From: an uncultured bacterium
Lineage (GTDB): Bacteria; Patescibacteriota; Minisyncoccia; Moranbacterales; GWC2-37-73
Reading direction: 5' to 3'
Assembly (NCBI GenBank): GCA_903866285.1
Contig: CAIPMZ010000118.1
Coordinates: forward strand, 1 to 12,492
Length of the DNA: 12,492 nt
How positions within the stretch are numbered: position 1 is the stretch's first letter; each line of letters begins with the position of its first letter. Shown piece after piece: positions 1 to 7,441 of the stretch. The notes below the pieces were generated by a model. The model did no database searches and was not told the origin of the DNA. It worked only from the letters and a program-made list of their open reading frames with translations. The position numbers and the translations under genes are program-made.

Positions 1-866
<866 letters not shown>

Positions 867-1116
867 TTTTTATGGTTAGCAGTTAAGAGTTACTTATAAT
901 CGAGCGAAGTGAGAGAAATAAAAATTTATTTTTATTTCCGAACGAGTGAAGATTATATAGGCGAAAGCCTATATCATATTGACAAGACAACTGGAAAATG
1001 CAAATCTCAAAATGAAAAATGAGAGAGTCGCTTCGCGACGATTTATTTAAAAAGTCGCGACGAAGTCGCTCTATAATTTTGATTTTTGATTTTTACATTT
1101 TCAATTTTGAAGGCAG
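867..1116 (+). other. 23S-5S spacer with several hairpins
   Basis: This transcribed spacer holds no tRNA: no T-loop motif is visible. It contains a perfect 8-bp stem ATATAGGC/GCCTATAT with a GAAA tetraloop (955-974). A TCTCA/TGAGA stem lies near 1004-1024. Two short GTCGC/GCGAC hairpins, near 1027-1039 and 1054-1071, face each other and could pair together. These are plausible rRNA processing sites. The arms-within-arms arrangement recurs in several hairpins elsewhere in the window. Confidence 0.6.
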
Positions 1117-1230
1117 AATTCTGGTGACTCTTGCGACTGGGTTACACCTCTTCCCATCCCGAACAGAGCAGTTAAGACAGTCCGCGCCGATGGTACCTCC
1201 ATGAGGGAGAGTAGGTCGTCGCCAGAATCC
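1117..1230 (+). rRNA. rrf: 5S ribosomal RNA
   Basis: The gene is about 111-114 nt, the usual 5S size. Helix I is formed by ATTCTGG at 1118-1124 and CCAGAAT at 1222-1228. The conserved core CCCATCCCGAAC, the GTTAAG segment, CGCCGATGGTA and GAGAGTAGGTCG are all present in order. An outer pairing GCAG/CTGC (1113-1116 with 1230-1233) may extend the processing stem. It lies downstream of 23S and upstream of a clear terminator. A long-form bL25 gene, whose product binds 5S rRNA, lies about 2.6 kb downstream. Confidence 0.96.
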
Positions 1231-1254
1231 TGCTTTCAAAATACATTCCGAAAT

Positions 1255-1279
1255 ATAGCCTGAAAAAGGCTATTTTTTT
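1255..1279 (+). terminator. Intrinsic terminator of the rRNA operon
   Basis: A six-base stem ATAGCC (1255-1260) and GGCTAT (1268-1273) encloses a 7-base loop. It is followed directly by a run of seven T (1273-1279). It lies 25 bases past the 5S gene. Confidence 0.85.
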
Positions 1280-1298
1280 GTTACCAATTTTCCCAGCC

Positions 1299-1356
1299 AC
1301 CCCAAACTCCCCAACGCATTTTTCCCTAAACACCCCAACTACCCCAAACTCCCCAA
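1299..1356. repeat. C-rich filler with 16-bp direct repeat
   Basis: ACCCCAAACTCCCCAA occurs twice without mismatch (1299-1314 and 1341-1356) in a C-rich, G-poor stretch. A related C-rich composition reappears inside tatD at about 7806-7912. Confidence 0.7.
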
Positions 1357-1362
1357 GTGCTG

Positions 1363-1368
1363 TATAAT
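1363..1368 (+). promoter_or_regulatory. Candidate -10 element for the membrane protein gene
   Basis: A perfect TATAAT lies 32 bases before the ATG at 1401, which would give a 5' leader of about 26 nt. No good -35 is visible in the C-rich stretch upstream, so this is a moderate call. Confidence 0.45.
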
Positions 1369-1400
1369 AAAAGAAGTTAAAAATTATTTTAAATTTACCT

Positions 1401-2198
1401 ATGTTAAATCCACATTTAATAAAACGTTCACTAATTGTGCTGGGTTATCTCGGCTTATTTGCAGTGATTGGCTTGGCTTTTTATTTCTGGCTGACACCGA
1501 AGGCAACTTGCTTGGATGGTAAGAAAAATCAAAACGAAAAAGAAATCGATTGTGGCGGTTCTTGCACGCCATGTAAAATTAATTACGCTGAAAAGGCATT
1601 AATAGTTGGTGAAAAAGCCTTTGTTTCTGGAGGTAACAATACTTATGATGTGGTGGTTAAAGTTTCTAATCCAAATGATGCGGTTGGGGCTACCTCTTTT
1701 CACTACGTCCTTAATTTAAAAGATGCCACGGAAAAGGTGATTGCCACTAGCGAGGGTGATGATTATATTTTGCCAGCCGATTCAAAATATGTTGTTCAAA
1801 TGGGATTAAGCACGCTAGGTAACATTATTCCAACGCAAGCAGAATTTATAATTAGCGATGCGATTTGGAGCCAACTTGGCAAAATTGAAAAACCTCAAAT
1901 CAGCGTTTATAATCGAAAATTCGGACCAGATTTTGGGGGTACAAGTAGTAAAGCGGAAGGCTTGATTCGGAATGAAAGCGCCTTTGATTTTAAGCGGGTT
2001 AAATTGGTAGTTATTCTGCGCGCTGAAAATGGCGAGGTGCTTGGGGTTAGCTCTACTGAGAAAGATAATGTTAGAGCAGGGATGGAGAGTGGCTTTACTC
2101 TAACCTGGCCTTATACTTTTCCAGCGGTTGTGCGAAATTTGGACGTCGACGTCCAAACAAATGTCTTCGACAGTGAAAACTTTTCAGCCGGATTATAG
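1401..2198 (+). CDS. Single-pass membrane protein with cysteine motif, unknown function
   Basis: The product is 265 aa and I do not recognise a named family. One membrane segment (about residues 11-31) follows a short basic N-terminus. Next comes a cysteine motif: CxDGxxN at 37-43, then DCGGxCxxC at 50-58 (C37, C51, C55, C58). Similar CxDG...DCGGxCxxC motifs occur in surface proteins, where disulfides or ion binding are plausible. The rest (about 65-265) looks beta-rich, with a VKVSNPND stretch near 86 and a second NESAFDF segment that suggest two immunoglobulin-like or FxLYD-like domains facing outside. The ATG is preceded by a TATAAT and no Shine-Dalgarno sequence. The next gene is rodA, so a cell-envelope role is a reasonable guess from context only. 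Confidence 0.85.
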   Translation: MLNPHLIKRSLIVLGYLGLFAVIGLAFYFWLTPKATCLDGKKNQNEKEIDCGGSCTPCKINYAEKALIVGEKAFVSGGNNTYDVVVKVSNPNDAVGATSFHYVLNLKDATEKVIATSEGDDYILPADSKYVVQMGLSTLGNIIPTQAEFIISDAIWSQLGKIEKPQISVYNRKFGPDFGGTSSKAEGLIRNESAFDFKRVKLVVILRAENGEVLGVSSTEKDNVRAGMESGFTLTWPYTFPAVVRNLDVDVQTNVFDSENFSAGL

Positions 2199-2255
2199 CG
2201 ACGTTACTAGTAATCAGAAATGCGAAATAAGCCTAATTAGTTGTAGATAATCGTT

Positions 2256-2290
2256 GGAGGTCGAGCCTCCATTAGAGAGGCTCGACCTCC
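2256..2290. repeat. Double hairpin element (GGAGG-TCGAG-CCTCC type)
   Basis: Left arm 2256-2270 is itself a hairpin (GGAGG, loop TCGAG, CCTCC). Right arm 2277-2290 is its inverted copy, 14 of 15 bases, so the whole can also fold as one long stem. No T-run follows, so it is not a standard terminator. The same design occurs inside metG and tatD. Confidence 0.75.
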
Positions 2291-2385
2291 TTGCAACCAC
2301 CAGTAATCTAATTGATTCAGTATAACTAGCAATCAGTAACTAGAAACTAGTAACTGGTAAAATGAATTTTTATTCTTTAGTTACT

Positions 2386-2420
2386 GATTACTGATTACCG
2401 ATTACCGATTACTGATTACT
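2386..2420. repeat. GATTACY heptamer tandem repeat before rodA
   Basis: Five perfect-length heptamers (GATTACT or GATTACC) lie end to end, ending 9 bases before the rodA ATG. Complementary AGTAATC/CAGTAAC pieces occur at about 2207-2220 and 2310-2357. The gap can therefore fold into an imperfect hairpin ending close to the rodA start codon. Confidence 0.8.
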
Positions 2421-2429
2421 ATCCACCCT

Positions 2430-3542
2430 ATGTTTCAAAAATTTTTTAAAATTGATTGGATTCTGACGTTGGCGGTACTGCTCCTTTTAGGAATTAGTTT
2501 AGCCGTGCTATATAGTATTTCAATGGCCGCCCAAAGCCAAGAATTTTTAGGCGTTTTTTGGCGTCAAGCAATCTTTGTTTTAATTGGTATTGTGGTGCTA
2601 ATTATTTTTTCGACGAGTAGTTACCAAACTTTAAAATTTCATAGCACGACGGGCTATTTCTTAACCCTCCTTATTTTATTGGGCGTCCTGATTTTCGGTC
2701 GGACTATCCGCGGGACGGCTGGTTGGATCGGCGTAGGCACCTTTCATATCCAACCCGTTGAAATTGCAAAGCTGTCGCTGGTTATTTTTCTGGCTAGTTT
2801 TATTTCCCAAAAGAAGATGGAGCTAGAGGAAACTGGCCGCTTGATTGCCTCGCTGATTCTTTCTGGGATTATGATTTTTCTAGTTATTCGGCAGCCGGAT
2901 TTTGGGAGCGCTATGGTTTTAATTGGGATTTGGCTTGGGATGACGCTGGTTTCCGGAATTAGTCGTAAAAAAATTATTATTATGCTTTTACTGGGACTTT
3001 CTGTTTCTTTTGGGGGTTGGTTTAAATTGCAACCTTATCAGAAAGATCGCGTGCTTAATTTAATTCATCCTGAAAAAATTGATCCACGCGGAGCAGGTTA
3101 TAATGTTATTCAATCGATGATTGCTGTTGGCAGTGGTGGGATAGTCGGGAAAGGAATTGGCCATGGTAGCCAATCTCAACTAAACTTTTTACCAGAAAAA
3201 CATACCGATTTTATCTTTGCTTCAATTGCCGAAGAGCTAGGACTTTTTGGCTCGCTTTTAGTGATTAGTTTATATTTACTGATTTTTTATCGGATGCGCG
3301 TGATTGCGCTTAGCGCTCCAGATAATTTTAGTTATTTAGTGGTAGTGGGGATTATGAGCATGTTCTTTGTGCAAATTTTAGAAAATATCGGCATGAATAT
3401 CGGGATTATGCCAGTTACGGGAATTCCACTGCCACTGCTAAGTTACGGGGGCAGTTCCTTGCTTGTGGTACTAGCCAGCATTGGAATTTTAAACAATATC
3501 CATTCCCATCAAGAAAGCGTGGTCAGAGGGGAAGAATACTAG
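2430..3542 (+). CDS. rodA: RodA, peptidoglycan glycosyltransferase (SEDS family)
   Basis: This SEDS-family enzyme polymerises lipid II into glycan strands during cell elongation, working with a class B PBP in the inner membrane. The 370 aa and about ten hydrophobic segments fit the family. Diagnostic motifs: RQPDFGSA (154-161); the GAGYN..QSMIAVGSGG segment (221-237); QSQLNFLPEKHTDFIFA (248-264), whose D260 matches the catalytic aspartate of RodA; and NIGIMPVTGIPLPLLSYGGSS (323-343). The usual QPSE motif is QPVE here (109-112), keeping the glutamate E111. NFLPEKHTDFIF and GIPLPLLSYGGSS favour RodA over FtsW. No Shine-Dalgarno sequence is visible; a heptamer tandem repeat ends 9 bases before the ATG. 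No partner PBP is in the window. Confidence 0.94.
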   Translation: MFQKFFKIDWILTLAVLLLLGISLAVLYSISMAAQSQEFLGVFWRQAIFVLIGIVVLIIFSTSSYQTLKFHSTTGYFLTLLILLGVLIFGRTIRGTAGWIGVGTFHIQPVEIAKLSLVIFLASFISQKKMELEETGRLIASLILSGIMIFLVIRQPDFGSAMVLIGIWLGMTLVSGISRKKIIIMLLLGLSVSFGGWFKLQPYQKDRVLNLIHPEKIDPRGAGYNVIQSMIAVGSGGIVGKGIGHGSQSQLNFLPEKHTDFIFASIAEELGLFGSLLVISLYLLIFYRMRVIALSAPDNFSYLVVVGIMSMFFVQILENIGMNIGIMPVTGIPLPLLSYGGSSLLVVLASIGILNNIHSHQESVVRGEEY

Positions 3543-3562
3543 GGGTAGCTTGGTAGGAGTTA

Positions 3563-3624
3563 GGAATTAGGTGGTAGGAAATATTTCTCATTGAACTACA
3601 GGCTAATTCCTACAACCTAGTTCC
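3563..3624. repeat. Imperfect hairpin downstream of rodA
   Basis: GGAATTAGGTGGTAGGAA (3563-3580) pairs with 3607-3624 with a few mismatches. It lies about 20 bases past the rodA stop. There is no T-run, so terminator activity is uncertain. Confidence 0.6.
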
Positions 3625-3632
3625 TTCCTTGT

Positions 3633-3661
3633 TTGACATTTCCCCTGTTTCCTGCTATTCT
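3633..3661 (+). promoter_or_regulatory. Promoter of rplY
   Basis: A perfect -35 TTGACA (3633-3638) is followed by a 17-base spacer and -10 TATTCT (3656-3661). The -10 is preceded by TGC, an extended -10. The predicted start near 3668 leaves a leader of about 130 nt before the ATG at 3797. The leader contains an ACAACAA/TTGTTGT hairpin (3724-3746) and an ATGCTCC tandem repeat. This is the strongest promoter match in the window. Confidence 0.75.
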
Positions 3662-3760
3662 ATTGGAAGTTAATAAGCGTAAGTTCAAAACAGTGTTCAT
3701 GTGGATTTGAGATAAAAAGGCACACAACAACGCCATTTTTTGTTGTCAACGCTTGAGTTT

Positions 3761-3784
3761 ATGCTCCATGCTCCATGCTCCATG
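3761..3784. repeat. ATGCTCC tandem repeat before rplY
   Basis: Three perfect heptamers ATGCTCC (3761-3781) plus a partial ATG lie just upstream of the likely rplY start. They provide three in-register decoy ATGs, of which only one (3761) is in the rplY frame. Confidence 0.8.
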
Positions 3785-3796
3785 TTTTATGAAAAA

Positions 3797-4459
3797 ATGA
3801 GTAAATCAATTACCCTGAAAGTGGAGACTCGCGATATTGTTGGAAAAAAAGTTGCTAAAATGAGAAAAGAAAATAAAATTCCAGCTGTCATGTATGGAAA
3901 TAAAATCGCTGCTCAAAATCTCTGGATTAATGACCTGGATTTTGCGCGCGCCTATAATAAGGCTGGTGAAAGCGCCTTGGTGGAATTGGAAGTTGGCAAG
4001 GAAAAACACAGCGTTCTGATTCATGAACTGCAACACGATCATCGCAGTGGGAAAGTTTCTCATGTCGATTTTTTCCAAGTTAATATGAAAGAAGAAGTTG
4101 AAACTGAAATTCCATTAGAATTTATCGGTGAATCCGAGGCAGTGAAAGCCCATGGCGGAGTTTTGATTAAAAATATGGACTCAATCTCAGTTAAATGTTT
4201 GCCTGCAAACTTACCAGAAAAATTTGTGATTGATTTGTCGAAACTTGTAACCTTTGAAGACCATATCACTGTTGCTGATTTAAAAACGTCAGACCTCGTG
4301 GAAATCTTATTGGAAGCTGAAACTGTAATCGCCTTGGTTGCTGCTCCTCGAACAGAAGCAGAGATGGACGGACTAAATAATAAAGTAGAAGAAGACGTCA
4401 CCAAAGTTGCTGGTGTGGTTAAAGAAGTTGCGCCCGTAGTTGAGGAGAAGAAGAAATAA
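3797..4459 (+). CDS. rplY: 50S ribosomal protein bL25, long CTC/TL5 form
   Basis: This protein binds 5S rRNA at the central protuberance of the large subunit. The N-terminal domain (about 1-90) has the typical opening SKSITLKVETRDIVGKK and IPAVMYG, then a VELEVG strand and HELQHDHRSGKVSHVDFFQV. The TL5/CTC C-terminal beta domain follows (about 95-185: EVETEIPLEFIGES, GGVLIKNMDSISVKCLPANLP, FVIDLSKLV). An acidic-basic tail ends in EEKKK. The length of 220 aa matches the long form, against 94 aa in E. coli. The frame is open from a TTG at 3740, but those extra 19 residues encode the ATGCTCC repeat and do not resemble bL25, so I start at ATG 3797. It has its own promoter and a strong terminator, suggesting a monocistronic unit. 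Confidence 0.95.
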   Translation: MSKSITLKVETRDIVGKKVAKMRKENKIPAVMYGNKIAAQNLWINDLDFARAYNKAGESALVELEVGKEKHSVLIHELQHDHRSGKVSHVDFFQVNMKEEVETEIPLEFIGESEAVKAHGGVLIKNMDSISVKCLPANLPEKFVIDLSKLVTFEDHITVADLKTSDLVEILLEAETVIALVAAPRTEAEMDGLNNKVEEDVTKVAGVVKEVAPVVEEKKK

Positions 4460-4510
4460 CCTGTCGCTCTCGAGACAGGTCATTCGCGAATGACCTGTCA
4501 AGCGACAGGT
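4459..4510. repeat. Nested palindromes after rplY
   Basis: An outer 10-bp stem (ACCTGTCGCT 4459-4468 with AGCGACAGGT 4501-4510) encloses a perfect 26-base palindrome (4474-4499; half site GACAGGTCATTCG). The outer left arm can also pair locally with GACAGGT at 4474-4480, giving alternative folds. It begins on the last base of the rplY stop codon. Confidence 0.85.
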
Positions 4511-4511
4511 T

Positions 4512-4537
4512 AACCAGTCAGTCGTGACTGACAGGTT
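4512..4537. repeat. Second palindrome after rplY
   Basis: AACC-a-GTCAGTC, a two-base GT loop, then GACTGAC-a-GGTT: eleven pairs with a single A-A mismatch. It directly follows the nested palindromes and shares their GACAGG-like ends, so it is probably a related or decayed unit. Confidence 0.75.
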
Positions 4538-4565
4538 GGAATAATATTGTGAAAATTTGAATTTC

Positions 4566-4598
4566 AAAAAAGACGAGGATTTTATCCTCGTCTTTTTT
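4566..4598 (+). terminator. Strong intrinsic terminator of rplY
   Basis: A 14-bp perfect stem (AAAAAAGACGAGGA 4566-4579 with 4585-4598) with a 5-base loop ends in six T. The symmetric A-run makes it potentially bidirectional. Three further units of CCCTTTTTT-type repeat follow. Confidence 0.92.
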
Positions 4599-4626
4599 CC
4601 CTTTTTTCCCTTTTTTCCCTTTTTTT
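4593..4626. repeat. TTTTTTCCC 9-bp tandem repeat
   Basis: Three exact copies of TTTTTTCCC and a final run of seven T continue from the terminator tail. This is a likely slippage product of the T-run. Confidence 0.85.
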
Positions 4627-4639
4627 AAATTCTTTTTAC

Positions 4640-4668
4640 TAGACTGCAACTCCTTTTTAAGTTAAAAT
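4640..4668 (+). promoter_or_regulatory. Promoter placing the start at or near the ATG of the next gene
   Basis: TAGACT (4640-4645; four of six against TTGACA), a 17-base spacer and TAAAAT (4663-4668; five of six). The expected transcription start, about seven bases downstream, is at 4675, the A of the ATG, so the mRNA could be leaderless. Confidence 0.5.
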
Positions 4669-4674
4669 AGAAAT

Positions 4675-6000
4675 ATGCAAAAAGGCAAAAGAAAATTAGC
4701 TTTGATTTTGATTTGGGCGCTCGTGGTGCCTATTTTCGGCGCGTCTCAACTTTCATTTTACAGGGTTGCAACTGTTTCCGCTCAAGCCGCCGGCGAAGCT
4801 GCCGAAGCGAAAAGACAACAAGAGATTAAAGATGCTCAAGATAAAGCTGAGTCACTGAAAAAAAAGATTGAAAAAGAAACTAAAGCCAAAGCGCTTCTGC
4901 AACAAAACCTTGGTCAAATTCAATCAGCTGTTTTTTCAACGCAAAAAGTCATTAACACAACTAAATCCGTGATTATCGAAACTGATACGACTATTGCCAG
5001 AAAAGAACAGGAAATTAAAAACTTGAGTGATCAAATAATTCTCCAACAGCAACTTCTGCGGGACTTAATCCAACAAGCTTATTACGTCCAAAACCAACCG
5101 ATACTGAAGCTGATTTTATTGGATGGTAAGTTTTCTGATTTATTAAGCGGTGCGCAACATCTTACGTCTTTGGATGAGAAAATTTTAGCTATTGTGGCTG
5201 AGATAAATAATAAGAAAACCCAAATTGACGGTGATAAAGTTGAACTAGCTAAGAAGAAAGAAGTGCACCTGGGAGTACTAGCGACCAAGACGGAACAAAA
5301 GCAGGAGTTAGTAGCCGATCAAGTCGAGGTGTTGGGGGATATTGAAGATAAAAATGCTACTATCGCTAAACTGCAAAAACAACTAACTGAATTGCAGGGA
5401 GACTTAAATACCTTAACTGGTAAGTCCTATAATGCCAGTGATATTCGCCAAGCCGTGGAAGATGCTAGTGGCGAAACAGGCGTGCCTCAAGGCGTGCTGT
5501 ATGGCTTTTTGAAAATGGAAACTAACCTGGGCGCTAATACTGGCCAATGCACTTACGCTGAGGTTGAGAAGGTCGCCGTTGCGCGTTATAAAAAATATGG
5601 TTCAAAATATAAAGCCTCGATCGCCTTACTTTATAAACGTCAGAATCTCTTCAACTCGTTAGTGGCCGATTTGGGTTATAGTAAAAATAAAAAAGTTTCT
5701 TGTTCTCCGTCGGGTTATATTGGTCAAGGTGGCGCGATGGGTGTTCCGCAATTTATGGCTGATGTTTGGAATGGATATTCAGCCCAAATTACTTCTGCCA
5801 CTGGCCATAAAACGCCCGATCCTTGGAATTTGACTGATGGCGTGATGGGCATGGCGATTAAGCTCAAAAGAGCCGGCGCCACTTCTAGTAGCGCTAGCGC
5901 GATTAAAAAAGCCTCGATAAGCTATCTTGGAACTTATCACGCCCCTTACTATAACGGCATCGTCTATTGGTCAAAGAACTATAAATTATTATTTGAATAA
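4675..6000 (+). CDS. Secreted coiled-coil protein with C-terminal lytic-transglycosylase-like domain
   Basis: Likely a cell-wall hydrolase that cuts peptidoglycan outside the membrane. A signal peptide or anchor (about 1-38: basic KGKRK, hydrophobic stretch, AQA) is followed by a long coiled coil (about 40-245) like the N-terminal half of CwlO, PcsB and EnvC proteins. The C-terminal domain (about 255-441) resembles MltB-type lytic transglycosylases. E282 in KMETNLG is the candidate catalytic glutamate, followed by GGAMGVPQFMADVW (352-365) and TPDPWNLTDGVMGMA (380-394). Two cysteines in the domain, C292 and C343, may form a disulfide. CwlO and PcsB usually end in an NlpC/P60 or CHAP domain, and EnvC in LytM, so this pairing is unusual. 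The metG gene follows after 13 bases and is probably cotranscribed. Confidence 0.88.
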   Translation: MQKGKRKLALILIWALVVPIFGASQLSFYRVATVSAQAAGEAAEAKRQQEIKDAQDKAESLKKKIEKETKAKALLQQNLGQIQSAVFSTQKVINTTKSVIIETDTTIARKEQEIKNLSDQIILQQQLLRDLIQQAYYVQNQPILKLILLDGKFSDLLSGAQHLTSLDEKILAIVAEINNKKTQIDGDKVELAKKKEVHLGVLATKTEQKQELVADQVEVLGDIEDKNATIAKLQKQLTELQGDLNTLTGKSYNASDIRQAVEDASGETGVPQGVLYGFLKMETNLGANTGQCTYAEVEKVAVARYKKYGSKYKASIALLYKRQNLFNSLVADLGYSKNKKVSCSPSGYIGQGGAMGVPQFMADVWNGYSAQITSATGHKTPDPWNLTDGVMGMAIKLKRAGATSSSASAIKKASISYLGTYHAPYYNGIVYWSKNYKLLFE

Positions 6001-6013
6001 ATAAGCTAAAGCA

Positions 6014-7441
6014 ATGAGCGAAAAATTTTATCTCACCACAACTTTGCCATACGTAAACGCCGAGCCACACGCTGGCTTTGCGATGGAAATTATCGAAGCT
6101 GACGTGCTGGCGCGTTTTAATCGCGGGCTGGGCAAAGAAGTTTTTTTTAACACGGGTACGGATGAGCATGGTCTAAAGCTTTATCGCAAAGCCGGCGAGC
6201 TTGGAATGGATGTGCAGGACTATGTCAACCAGCAGGCTGAAAATTTCAAAAAATTAAAAAGCGTTTTAAATATTAGTTATGATAATTTTATTCGCACCAC
6301 CGATGCGCATCATCTCGCTGCGGCGCAAGAATTTTGGCGGCGTTGTGAAATCAATGGCGATATTTATACTAAAATCTATAAAGTTAAATATTGCGTTGGT
6401 TGTGAGCTGGAAAAAACTGATTCTGAATTAGTTGACGGAAAATGTCCATTTCATCCAGGCGCTGAGCTTGAAATCATTGAAGAAGAAAATCACTTTTTTC
6501 GTTTTTCAAAATACCAACAAGCCCTGCTGGATTTATATGAAAAGAATCCGCAGTTTGTACTCCCCAAAAACCGTTTGAAAGAAATTAAAAATTTTGTGGC
6601 TGGCGGGCTAGAGGATTTTTCAATTTCACGCTTGAAAGAAAAAATGCCCTGGGGAATTGAAGTGCCAGGCAGCCCTGCGCATGTGATGTACGTTTGGTTT
6701 GATGCGCTAGTAAATTATGTTAGTGCTATTGGCTGGCCAACTGAGCTGGAAAAATTTAATTTGCTTTGGCCAGTAGTTCAATTGGCTGGCAAAGACAATC
6801 TGCGTCAGCAATCTGCAATGTGGCAAGCAATGCTGATGTCCGCCAAGATTGAGCCATCCAAGCAAATTTTTATCAATGGCTTTATTACAGTGGATGGACA
6901 AAAAATGAGCAAAAGCGTTGGTAATGTGATTAGTCCGGCTGAGATGGTGGAAAAATTTGGCATCGATGGCACGCGTTATCTTCTCCTTAGTGGGGGGAAT
7001 TTTGGCGAGGATATGGATATCACCTGGGGGCGGATGACTGAAAAATATAACGCTGATTTGGCAAATGGTTTAGGAAATTTGGTTTCGCGAATTGTGAAGT
7101 TAGCTTCGGGAGTCGAACTCCCAAAAGCAAAAGGGAGTTCGACTCCCACTGAGCAAAATGAGGATTTTTCAAGGCTTGTTAAAGCGATGGAAATGGGAAA
7201 ATGTTTGGAATATATCTGGGAAAAAGTCCGCGAAGATAATAAATTTATTGAAGACAATAAGCCTTGGGAATTGGCCAAGACTGACATTGATAAATTTGGA
7301 GAGGTTATGTCGAAACTTGTTAAAGATTTGAATTTTATTGCTCAACACTTGGCTCCCTTCCTCCCTGAAACTTCTTCAAAAATCAAAACCGCCCTCGAAA
7401 CCAAAACCATCGAGCCACTTTTCCAAAGAATAAAAATGTAG
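6014..7441 (+). CDS. metG: Methionyl-tRNA synthetase
   Basis: It charges tRNA-Met with methionine in the cytoplasm. The class I signatures are PYVNAEPHAGFA (12-23), where HIGH reads HAGF (19-22), and DGQKMSKS (294-301), with KMSKS intact. A zinc-type knuckle has C127, C130, C144 and H147. YVWFDALVNYVSAIGWP (226-242) and AGKDNLRQQSAMWQAML (258-274) form the catalytic core. The latter replaces the more common GKDxxxFH motif and is one I associate with CPR homologues. The 475 aa end after the anticodon-binding helical domain, with no EMAP-like tail. Residues 366-378 are encoded by a perfect 15-bp inverted repeat, an in-frame insertion at the start of the anticodon domain. It follows the upstream gene by 13 bases without a Shine-Dalgarno sequence. 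Confidence 0.96.
   Translation: MSEKFYLTTTLPYVNAEPHAGFAMEIIEADVLARFNRGLGKEVFFNTGTDEHGLKLYRKAGELGMDVQDYVNQQAENFKKLKSVLNISYDNFIRTTDAHHLAAAQEFWRRCEINGDIYTKIYKVKYCVGCELEKTDSELVDGKCPFHPGAELEIIEEENHFFRFSKYQQALLDLYEKNPQFVLPKNRLKEIKNFVAGGLEDFSISRLKEKMPWGIEVPGSPAHVMYVWFDALVNYVSAIGWPTELEKFNLLWPVVQLAGKDNLRQQSAMWQAMLMSAKIEPSKQIFINGFITVDGQKMSKSVGNVISPAEMVEKFGIDGTRYLLLSGGNFGEDMDITWGRMTEKYNADLANGLGNLVSRIVKLASGVELPKAKGSSTPTEQNEDFSRLVKAMEMGKCLEYIWEKVREDNKFIEDNKPWELAKTDIDKFGEVMSKLVKDLNFIAQHLAPFLPETSSKIKTALETKTIEPLFQRIKM
7108..7147. repeat. In-frame double hairpin inside metG
   Basis: GGGAGTCGAACTCCC (7108-7122) and its exact inverted copy GGGAGTTCGACTCCC (7133-7147) flank an A-rich 10-base loop. Each arm is itself a 5-bp hairpin. 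The reading frame is kept and it encodes roughly GVELPKAKGSSTP. The design matches the element at 2256-2290. Confidence 0.85.

Noticed and set aside
867..1116. tRNA in the 23S-5S spacer
   Set aside because: No T-loop motif, acceptor stem or CCA-type end is present.
1019..1204. 61-codon ORF overlapping the 5S gene
   Set aside because: It covers spacer hairpins and conserved 5S rRNA sequence; there is no protein signature.
2256..2290. Intrinsic terminator of the membrane protein gene
   Set aside because: The stem is strong but is followed by TTGCAACC, with no T-run.
2386..2420. CRISPR array
   Set aside because: The repeats are contiguous heptamers without spacers; no cas genes are in the window.
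3740..3796. Upstream TTG start for rplY
   Set aside because: The extra residues encode the ATGCTCC repeat and do not resemble the bL25 N-terminus; ATG 3797 fits the family.
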